From Roseofilum acuticapitatum BLCC-M154 (GTDB lineage: Bacteria; Cyanobacteriota; Cyanobacteriia; Cyanobacteriales; Desertifilaceae), in assembly GCF_030068475.1 (NCBI RefSeq), contig NZ_JAQOSP010000063.1:1-64000 (forward strand): DNA of 64,000 nt, given 5' to 3'. Positions 8,844 to 15,996 of this stretch are shown here, piece after piece. The notes under the pieces were generated by a model. That model ran no database searches and was not told where the DNA came from. It was given only the letters and a program-made list of their open reading frames with translations. A program made the position numbers and the translations under genes. Positions within the stretch are counted from its first letter, which is position 1. Every line of letters begins with the position of its first letter.

Positions 8844-10013
8844 TTAAAGAATATCACATATAGGCTCAGTGCTTTTCCTTGGATTATTGTTATACACCCA
8901 TCCCTGGCTAAATCCTTGTAAACTCGCTAAACCGATCAAAGGGTTGATCGTGCGTTCATAAGCATGGCTTAAAATCTCTAAGTTTAATAAATCCTCGCCC
9001 TGACTGACTTTGAGTTCAGCAATAAAAGACTCGGTATACTTGAGCCATTGTTTTCTAGGATAGTTCTGGTGAGAGACCGTTAACCCTAAATGTTGTAATG
9101 CAACAAATTTATCAAAATATTCTGGCGCAGGCAAGTGATTAGACTTAGCTGAGTTAACCGAGGGGAGGGTTGGAATCAGATTCCAAAGGCGATCGTGAGC
9201 AACAAATGACCAAGGCAAATAATGATCTAAAGAAATTTGATTGGGATCTAATCGAGTCTGAGAGTAAATACAGTTTACCTCTTGATTGGTTAAAACCGTT
9301 TTCCAGTAATTCTTTTGTTGCGTCAGTGAATCCCGTTGCTGAGGCATAAACAGCTTATTCACCACATTGGGAATATTCGGATTACGTGCCTGCATATACT
9401 TCAACCATTCCCACGAGATCCAGCCTCGAACGATGGCGTAATTATCCTGAAAATATTTGACCCAATCCGGATGTAAAACAATGGCATTACAATCTTTTAG
9501 TTCTTCAGCATCAAAGCAATATAAAGGATTTTTTAGATTAAACTCTGCTTTCGCTAACTGAATGATTCGGCCATTGACTTCATAATCTTTTACTCCTCTC
9601 ATCTCTTCCCCGAAAAAAGGCCGGATTAACCGATAGGGAACATAACGACTAATGAAAACAACAATATCATCTATATTTTGCGCTGAAATGGTTTGACGTA
9701 ATAACTGTTTATCCGTATCGGTAAATCGTAAAATTGGATCGGCAATCTCCAATTCAAGAGCATCTAACTTATTGGCGATCTGATCTTGTGTCCCAAACGA
9801 AAGCTTAAAATATTGATGAGCATACCAGGCATTCGCCAACATCTCAATCACAAGATCTCGAAAGCTAACTGATTCTGTCGGATCAAAATCCCGTCTTTTG
9901 AGGATATCCAGGATCGACAAAAACCATAAATACTTATAAGAATTGGTAGTTGAGTTGAATAACCCCGATAGTGCGGCGATATTGAGTTGACTAGAATCCG
10001 GTAAGTGATACAT
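8844..10013 (-). CDS. HNH endonuclease domain protein
   Basis: This 389-residue protein has an HNH nuclease motif in its C-terminal third. C248 in NCIYSQ is followed by LDHYLPWSF (D263, H264), then LWNLIPT (N278) and VNSAKSNHLP (N287, H293), matching the LDH-x-N-x-H order of HNH_4-like domains. The first 240 residues are helical and unrecognised, and may bind DNA or a partner. It sits between the PD-(D/E)XK-like gene and the DGQHR gene on the same strand. In a phosphorothioation or defence setting it would be a candidate restriction effector; this is inference. The downstream gene begins 6 or 36 bp after its stop, depending on start choice. Confidence 0.75.
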   Translation of the reverse strand: MYHLPDSSQLNIAALSGLFNSTTNSYKYLWFLSILDILKRRDFDPTESVSFRDLVIEMLANAWYAHQYFKLSFGTQDQIANKLDALELEIADPILRFTDTDKQLLRQTISAQNIDDIVVFISRYVPYRLIRPFFGEEMRGVKDYEVNGRIIQLAKAEFNLKNPLYCFDAEELKDCNAIVLHPDWVKYFQDNYAIVRGWISWEWLKYMQARNPNIPNVVNKLFMPQQRDSLTQQKNYWKTVLTNQEVNCIYSQTRLDPNQISLDHYLPWSFVAHDRLWNLIPTLPSVNSAKSNHLPAPEYFDKFVALQHLGLTVSHQNYPRKQWLKYTESFIAELKVSQGEDLLNLEILSHAYERTINPLIGLASLQGFSQGWVYNNNPRKSTEPICDIL

Positions 10014-10110
10014 AAAGTGAATTAATTCTAACTGAGAGTGACTGAAATCAGGACTAAAAAGTTTTTCATTTTTATTTGATCCAATTTGGAGATCACCCCA
10101 TTTTTCAGAA

Positions 10111-10758
10111 TTATGGCTTGATCTTGGGTTCTAGATTTTTCAAAACCCTCAGCACTTCATACAACTCATTCCGTAAAGGCAACAGGGAAAAACTGGGAGA
10201 AATATCATATTGTCGCATTCCTTGACCACTGAGCTTGAGGAAAAAGAATTCTCGACCATTGGTTACCATTGCAAATACCGGTTTCCCTGGATCGGGATTT
10301 GCCATCATATAGGCAAGAGTTTGAGGAATTGCTGTATCCAGATTCAGTTGGCTACTTTTCGATTCTAATACTGCGATCCAGATTCCTTGGGAGATCACTA
10401 AAAAGTCAATTCTACCGCGTAAGACTTCCTCAGAACTTTCACTCACAGCCACAGATGTATTGACTTCAACAGGAACTTCTGCTTGCATTTGAAACGGCGG
10501 ATCGTAAAATCCTGCCAATTCTAACAAGGGAGATAAAACGACTAAATTCACTAATCCTTCAGCCAGATTTCCCTGAGCGCCATGATAACGATATCTAGCT
10601 TTAATGCGATCGAGTTCTGCTTTTTCTGTCTCGGTTAACTGGGGTAAGTCAACCTGCCATTCTGTAAAAAAATCAGGATCTACAGTCTGCACTAAATTAA
10701 AGTGCTGCTCCGCTTCTCGAATTGTGGTGATTTTTTGAGTAATGGCGGTTACAGACAT
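10111..10758 (-). CDS. Small PD-(D/E)XK nuclease-like protein (HsdR N-terminal type)
   Basis: About 215 residues from ATG 10758; an in-frame ATG at 10773 would add five. The core GRIDFLVISQG...IAVLESKSS gives D118, E132 and K134 (numbered from 10758), the classic D-x(n)-E-x-K catalytic triad. An upstream glutamate in GNLAEGLVN completes the type I HsdR N-terminal pattern. No helicase domain follows, so it is a free-standing nuclease-like subunit. Similar short proteins are common in cyanobacteria and often remain hypothetical. It lies between the big ATPase and the HNH gene. The 5' end sits in a repeated segment (10753-10807) that recurs upstream of the DUF4007 gene. Confidence 0.7.
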   Translation of the reverse strand: MSVTAITQKITTIREAEQHFNLVQTVDPDFFTEWQVDLPQLTETEKAELDRIKARYRYHGAQGNLAEGLVNLVVLSPLLELAGFYDPPFQMQAEVPVEVNTSVAVSESSEEVLRGRIDFLVISQGIWIAVLESKSSQLNLDTAIPQTLAYMMANPDPGKPVFAMVTNGREFFFLKLSGQGMRQYDISPSFSLLPLRNELYEVLRVLKNLEPKIKP

Positions 10759-10807
10759 GGTTTTAATGAACAATTAACAATTAACAATTAACAATTAACA
10801 ATTTTAG
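10753..10807. repeat. Direct repeat with heptamer tract, copy 1
   Basis: The segment starts AGACATGGTTTTAAT, continues as about five tandem AATTAAC heptamers, and ends ACAATTTTAG. The same start and end recur at 15313-15353 with fewer heptamers. The stop codon of the large ATPase gene (10804-10806) lies inside this copy. Confidence 0.8.
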
Positions 10808-13800
10808 GTGTCGAGTGGGTCTTCACCATCTGTAACAGTTTCACCGAACACCTGTTCGCTCAGTTTAGCAATAAAGGCTCTCTGGAGTTTGGGATTATCC
10901 TTCAATTCTTCTAACTCTAGAGTCTTTTGCACTAAAGCTTGTAATTGCTGATTGGGTTCGCGATCGAGCCAAACCACCTGATGAACTTCTCGACCATCGG
11001 ACTCAGTGACGGTGATGCGCTTGGCTGTAAACTCTGAACTCTTTGCGTCCACATCTTTTTGCAGGCTCTCCAGATTCTTGAACCGGCGCACTAAATCGCT
11101 TAAGGTCATCTCAAACTGGGTTACATCTCCATCCGTGAGCGATCGCGGCGGTTTGTCAGCTATAATCATGACCACGCTCTCCAACCACTGCTGATCCGAC
11201 TTCTGCTCATCCACCGCCGCGAGAAGAAACCGCTTCAAAGACGACTCGACACAGCGCCCGATTAAAACACGGGCACGAGTGGCTAAATCATCCCGCACCT
11301 TATCCTCATCCCGGACACCAAAACCCTCATGGAGCCGTTGCCGAAACTCACTCAATAGGCGATCATACGCGGTTTGAATTTCGTGCAAAGCTTGCACCAA
11401 CTTCTGGCGATAAACCTTCGCTGTGGCCAGATCTTGATCCAGTTCATCCGTAAAGGTAATTGGGGATAAACCGCAGGCTTTCGGCAAAGAATTAAACAAT
11501 AAATCGTCAGGTTCCTGGGCCTCTTGCAACGCCTGTAAAACCTGCCGCGCTCCTGCACTTAAACGCCCCGTCGATCGCGTATATTTCGGTAACTGAGCCA
11601 CAAAACTCAACAAGGGTTTAGCCACCGCCAACAGGGACGCATTACGCAAAGATTGATTCGCCTGGAGTTGGGGAGAACTAAAAATCGATTGTAACTCTTT
11701 GAAGACCTGCGATCGCAACCCGACAATCTGAAAATACTTCACCCCAAAGCGGCCAGGATTTTTCAGCAACAATTCAAAATGCTCCACACCCAACATCGGG
11801 ATAAACGTCCCATCCCGATAAATGCCCACATCATCACTGTGATACAACAAAACCGCCGCCAACAACACCGGAATCACCCCTTGCTTAATCCCAAAGGGAG
11901 GATGTTGTAATTCTTGCCCCAGTAAATCCAGAGATTTTTGAGACTCGTGAGCCGAAAAACAAAACTCTTCAATGGCTCTCCAGAGGGTATACACTCCCGA
12001 CTCCTGATCCGGGGGATGAAAATCCCATACTCCGTCCTCTTGCCGATGAATCCCTGTAGTTTCCAACACCGAATAATAAATCGCCACTTCCGGCCCATAT
12101 CCCGTGAACCCTAACCGCTCTTGGGAGGACTTTTCAATCATGGCCGAAATTAACACTCTCCGCGCTTTCACCCCTTGACCGGTTAATTGCCGACGATTAA
12201 TTAACTCATTGTCGAGCTTTAGTCCTCGATGGTAGATGCGATCGCACAAATCAGATAATTTAGACTGAAACTGTCGGTCTCGGCCAATGCTCACCCATTC
12301 TCCAGCAACCCAGCACTCTTGATTCCCCAACCAAGCAAGAGACTTAGCAAAACTTTCATCTAACAACCGTTTCGCCTCAATGTGGCGGTGTTTGACTTCC
12401 CGTCGCGCCACCCCATCATTTTGCAATTCCGGAGCCTGTTTAACCCTCTCCAGCGCCCTAAATTCTCGCCCCCGCATCCCCAGCTCGTCTAACTGATGCA
12501 CCTTCACCACCACTAAGGGTTTATTCTGGGCAACTTTATCCGGGATAACCGGGGGAAATTGGGGCGCTAACCAATAGAGAATCAAGCCATCATAACTGTC
12601 TAGGGTGCAACTCAACTCCTGTAAATTGGTGGACTGATCGCCATACTGCCGCTCAAAATAACGCAGAGTTCCCGTCTGGGTATAATGCCGCCCCGCCACC
12701 AGAGGTTTTAAGGGGTAAACCTGACTGAGCAGCTCCAGCAAAGAAGAGCGGTCTTGTTCTATTTCATCATCGATCGCCACTTCCACATTAAAATCAGAAC
12801 CCTCCCAAATCCGCAATTCCTCCACCTGTCTGCGGTAGGTAATCAACCCTTGCTTCTGTAACTTGGCGATCGCCGTTTGCCACTGCTCTCGATCCTCCCT
12901 GGGGCGATCGCATAAAGCCAGAGCCACGAGATCTCGACTCGCCCGCAAGCCTCCCGTCGAAGTGACCAAATTAAAAATACCAATGGTTTTCAGCAGTTTT
13001 AGCGTGTCTGGAGAGCGGTCTTGTGCATCCTGAATTAAACCTTGAATTTCCACCCAACGCTGTAAATTAAACCGCGAGGTTAACCCAGTCACATTTTCCA
13101 CAAAATAATCATAGAGTTGATACAGTTTCAGCGTCGGCAAGCGATCGCTTGACCGGTCAAATTCTGTAGTCTCTAAAAACCTCTGAAACCCATAGGGTTC
13201 ATCACTGGTTAAAAACGTAAATAAAGAGCGGTCATTCTGAGCATAGCGGGTACAGAGCAAGGGCAACACCAGAGCGGTTAAGGGATGCAAAGGATAGGTT
13301 TTTTCGATTAATCCCGCTTTAATGTCCTCTTCAGACAACACCCCAGCCAAAACTGAACACCATTCCTCTGCCCACTGATGGACACCGCAGGATATTGGCT
13401 CGGCCTCACGAGTATCAATTGCCTGACCGATCAACCGCGTTATTTGACTAGGGGAGTCGGTAAAGGGAATATCTTCAAAGCGCCCTTGAATTTTAATCCA
13501 TTCATTCTGCTCACTGCTGCTCAGGCGATCGCCATAACCGGCAAAGGATTGATGGAGCAACCCTAACAAATAGACCTGTTGCTCAGGATCAGACCGAAGC
13601 TCGGCAATTTGTTGCAGCAAATATAAGTCGCTCACCCCCTTGTTCGTGCTGGCAAACTCTAGATTTTTGCCCAGTTCATCCAGAACCAACAAAATCGGGG
13701 TATTCGCTTCACGAGCCACTGTTTGCAGCGCTTGCACAATTTGGCGATCGCTTATTTCACACTTGCCCTCATCGGCTGCAAATTGCCAATCATTCAACTG

Positions 13801-14274
13801 CATCAAAATCTCCGGTTTTCGCCCCTTCCCTTGCCAAAACCGTTCCGCTCCCGAAGCCAAACCACGGGCGATCGTCCAACTCATGGGTTCACTGCGTCCT
13901 GTGGCAACTGCAATCACAAAACCGCGATCGGGCAATTGGGCGATCGCCTCCATCACTGGGGAATTCTCGGCAAATGCCTTTTGTGCAATGGCGATCGCTT
14001 CTGCTTGAATTGCACTCTGTTTCGGGTGACATAACCCAGCCACATAGTGAGCAAAGGCCGATTTTCCCGACCCATAAACCCCCGTTAACGTCCAAGATTG
14101 ATGAGAGCCTTCCGCCGTTAGAGCCAAGACAATTCGCTCCAAAGTAGACGCAGAGCGCTCCGTAAAAATATAGCCTTGAATTGCCTCTGCTTTTTCAATA
14201 TCTCGCTCCAAACTTACCGAGCGATAATAACGCCGATAGACCTGAAAATAATCGGATAAAACAGTCTGACTCAT
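10804..14274 (-). CDS. Large P-loop ATPase, SspC/BrxC-like, of the defence-like block
   Basis: About 1156 residues from ATG 14274, which has GGGAG 7-11 nt upstream right after the stop of the DUF4007 gene. An ATG at 14298 would add eight residues and overlap that gene. Walker A is TGVYGSGKSAF (about 64-74) and Walker B is ILLVLDELGKNLE (near 200). The rest is long and largely helical, with no recognised nuclease motif. Size, early P-loop and pairing with a DUF4007 protein resemble the ATPase subunits of Ssp-type phosphorothioation systems and, more loosely, BREX BrxC/PglY. The family assignment is from memory of architecture, not from a search. It probably couples ATP hydrolysis to DNA recognition by its partners. 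Confidence 0.7.
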   Translation of the reverse strand: MSQTVLSDYFQVYRRYYRSVSLERDIEKAEAIQGYIFTERSASTLERIVLALTAEGSHQSWTLTGVYGSGKSAFAHYVAGLCHPKQSAIQAEAIAIAQKAFAENSPVMEAIAQLPDRGFVIAVATGRSEPMSWTIARGLASGAERFWQGKGRKPEILMQLNDWQFAADEGKCEISDRQIVQALQTVAREANTPILLVLDELGKNLEFASTNKGVSDLYLLQQIAELRSDPEQQVYLLGLLHQSFAGYGDRLSSSEQNEWIKIQGRFEDIPFTDSPSQITRLIGQAIDTREAEPISCGVHQWAEEWCSVLAGVLSEEDIKAGLIEKTYPLHPLTALVLPLLCTRYAQNDRSLFTFLTSDEPYGFQRFLETTEFDRSSDRLPTLKLYQLYDYFVENVTGLTSRFNLQRWVEIQGLIQDAQDRSPDTLKLLKTIGIFNLVTSTGGLRASRDLVALALCDRPREDREQWQTAIAKLQKQGLITYRRQVEELRIWEGSDFNVEVAIDDEIEQDRSSLLELLSQVYPLKPLVAGRHYTQTGTLRYFERQYGDQSTNLQELSCTLDSYDGLILYWLAPQFPPVIPDKVAQNKPLVVVKVHQLDELGMRGREFRALERVKQAPELQNDGVARREVKHRHIEAKRLLDESFAKSLAWLGNQECWVAGEWVSIGRDRQFQSKLSDLCDRIYHRGLKLDNELINRRQLTGQGVKARRVLISAMIEKSSQERLGFTGYGPEVAIYYSVLETTGIHRQEDGVWDFHPPDQESGVYTLWRAIEEFCFSAHESQKSLDLLGQELQHPPFGIKQGVIPVLLAAVLLYHSDDVGIYRDGTFIPMLGVEHFELLLKNPGRFGVKYFQIVGLRSQVFKELQSIFSSPQLQANQSLRNASLLAVAKPLLSFVAQLPKYTRSTGRLSAGARQVLQALQEAQEPDDLLFNSLPKACGLSPITFTDELDQDLATAKVYRQKLVQALHEIQTAYDRLLSEFRQRLHEGFGVRDEDKVRDDLATRARVLIGRCVESSLKRFLLAAVDEQKSDQQWLESVVMIIADKPPRSLTDGDVTQFEMTLSDLVRRFKNLESLQKDVDAKSSEFTAKRITVTESDGREVHQVVWLDREPNQQLQALVQKTLELEELKDNPKLQRAFIAKLSEQVFGETVTDGEDPLDT

Positions 14275-14284
14275 GGGTTCTCCC

Positions 14285-15211
14285 TTACCGAGCATCATAA
14301 TAAGTTTGAAGGATGCTAAAAGCTAGGCTTTGTGGTTCATCATCAAACGCCAATTGTAACTTACCTGCCACATCCGTAATCTGAATCTTCTTCAACTGAC
14401 GACCCACCTGTTCAATCGCCCTACAAATCACGCTCTCAGTCAGCTTAAAAACCAAACCCGGACTACCCAGATCATAGAGCAGATTAGCCAGTGCAATAGT
14501 ACGCGCCGAAGACTCTTTTTGCGCCGCATAATCAAGACAAGCATAAACAATGATCGCCTCTGGTAAACTGGGTTTATAGCCAATCCGAAACGTATAATAT
14601 TTAGACTCTCCCACCCGATGAATCAAGCCTAATTCCGCAAACGGACAATCGAGGGAGTCTTCCCCCTGCCAAGATCGAGAAGGCTGTTCTACATACATTC
14701 TTAACAAACAACTCACATCTTTACGCAGGGAAGAGTCCGCAATTTTAGAACTCTGGCGATCGCGATAGTCAACTAAATAATTAAACAAATTGTCTGGGCT
14801 AAACTCAACCATACGAAATCCATTAAAAATCGCTTCCCAAGCCGTTGCTAAACAAGGATATTTCAAGAAATGCCAATGCAAAAGCCACAAGGAAGCCGGA
14901 TCTTCCAGATAGGTATCCCAACCCGATTCTCCCAAAAGGTATTGACCAAACTCTGTCGGTTGATCGTTTTCTAAAATCTTAAATGCACCACACCAATACC
15001 GAATTGATCGTACCATATTTTTCCCCACGCCCAACCGAATAGTGGCATCGTCTGCCAGAAAAACCTTGTCATCTTTTTGGGCACAATCAAACCCTTTTTT
15101 GAGCCAACCAAAGCGAGGATGAAACGTTTCATGACGCGCAAAAATCATGGGGGAATTCGGAGGATTAGTCGAGCCAATTTTGGGAATTTTTTCTATAGTT
15201 GATTGATTCAA
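14285..15211 (-). CDS. DUF4007 family protein (SspB-like)
   Basis: This 308-residue protein begins with a short disordered segment, then FARHETFHPRFGWLKKGFD, a characteristic opening of DUF4007 proteins, followed by LGVGKNMVRSIRYWCGAF, which looks like a helix-turn-helix. DUF4007 proteins are found with DNA phosphorothioation genes, and I believe SspB belongs to this family. It is the first gene of the block, and its stop is 10 nt from the preferred start of the large ATPase gene, so the two are almost certainly co-translated. Upstream lie two hairpins and a direct repeat. Function in this organism is inferred: DNA-binding or nicking subunit of a modification or defence complex. Confidence 0.75.
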   Translation of the reverse strand: MNQSTIEKIPKIGSTNPPNSPMIFARHETFHPRFGWLKKGFDCAQKDDKVFLADDATIRLGVGKNMVRSIRYWCGAFKILENDQPTEFGQYLLGESGWDTYLEDPASLWLLHWHFLKYPCLATAWEAIFNGFRMVEFSPDNLFNYLVDYRDRQSSKIADSSLRKDVSCLLRMYVEQPSRSWQGEDSLDCPFAELGLIHRVGESKYYTFRIGYKPSLPEAIIVYACLDYAAQKESSARTIALANLLYDLGSPGLVFKLTESVICRAIEQVGRQLKKIQITDVAGKLQLAFDDEPQSLAFSILQTYYDAR

Positions 15212-15312
15212 GACAGTTACGGTTGGTTTTTAGACAACTTTTCTATTGTACTATGATTTTATCATCAAGGCTTAGGGAATCACTTAATAAGGGGTATCGT
15301 TAAAACATCTAG

Positions 15313-15353
15313 AGACATGGTTTTAATTCACAATTCACAATTAACAATTTTAG
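15313..15353. repeat. Direct repeat, copy 2
   Basis: This shorter copy of 10753-10807 shares AGACATGGTTTTAAT and ACAATTAACAATTTTAG. The two copies flank the DUF4007-ATPase pair. Read on the minus strand it contains an ATG followed by a reading frame of only about a dozen codons, like a truncated copy of the nuclease gene's start. Confidence 0.7.
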
Positions 15354-15375
15354 ATAGCTGCCCCTCATCCCCCAG

Positions 15376-15428
15376 CCCCTTCTCCCGCAGGAGAAGGGGA
15401 GCAGAAGTCCCTCTCCCGTGGGAGAGGG
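15376..15428. repeat. Twin hairpin repeat
   Basis: Two adjacent perfect inverted repeats: CCCCTTCTCC-CGCA-GGAGAAGGGG (15376-15399) and CCCTCTCCC-GT-GGGAGAGGG (15409-15428). C-rich and G-rich hairpins of this kind are dispersed in many cyanobacterial genomes. They lie upstream of the defence-like block and downstream of the DUF29 gene, so could also stop transcription. Confidence 0.6.
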
Positions 15429-15480
15429 ATTAGGGAGAGGGCATTTCTTGTTATACAACTCATTTAGACTAGCTATAAAG

Positions 15481-15942
15481 CTATGAATGCCAAAATTTTT
15501 CCGTTAGCAAAACCTCTAAATCTTCTGGGAACGGACAAACTTCAGGAAAATCGATCTTCGGGTAAATATCTTCAACATCCGATCGCGCATCTTCCCAGAT
15601 TTCTGAGAAAATCTCGGTAAAATAAGTTTTGAGACTCGGTGAGCTACGCAACAAACGCCGGATCTGTTTACGCTGCTCTTTAATGGTTAGCTCCCATCCG
15701 CGATTGTCATAAGTGCTATCAACATAACATCGCTTAAGTAGATGTTCGAGCAAAACTTCTAAGCGATTTTCTAGTTGCTGCCGTTCACTGCGTCCCCAGG
15801 CTAAAAGTTCCTCTTGAATATTGTCCCAATCTATTGCCTCTAAATCGCGGTTACCAAGATAACGAGATTGTTCTTTAGTCCAGAGAACAAAATCTTGTTC
15901 ATATAAAGATGTTGTCATCGAATTTTTCAATTTATCATTCAT
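15481..15942 (-). CDS. DUF29 family protein
   Basis: This 153-residue protein matches the DUF29 pattern: an N-terminal LYEQDFVLWTKEQSRYL, a middle WDNIQEELLAWGRSERQQLENRL, and an aromatic and acidic C-terminus. DUF29 proteins are abundant in cyanobacteria, usually in many copies, with no established function; some lie in mobile or toxin-like settings. It is on the same strand as the defence-like block but separated from it by about 270 bp with hairpins, so I do not include it in that operon. An internal ATG at codon 9 (MTTSLYEQDF) is an equally good start. Confidence 0.8.
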   Translation of the reverse strand: MNDKLKNSMTTSLYEQDFVLWTKEQSRYLGNRDLEAIDWDNIQEELLAWGRSERQQLENRLEVLLEHLLKRCYVDSTYDNRGWELTIKEQRKQIRRLLRSSPSLKTYFTEIFSEIWEDARSDVEDIYPKIDFPEVCPFPEDLEVLLTEKFWHS

Positions 15943-15996
15943 ATTTTATCTAGGGTAACAGAACGAATTTAACGAAGCTTATTGAAACTCTCTACT

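Noticed and set aside
10753-10807. CRISPR-like array at the AATTAAC heptamers
   Set aside because: Units are 7 bp with no spacers; it is a simple tandem repeat.
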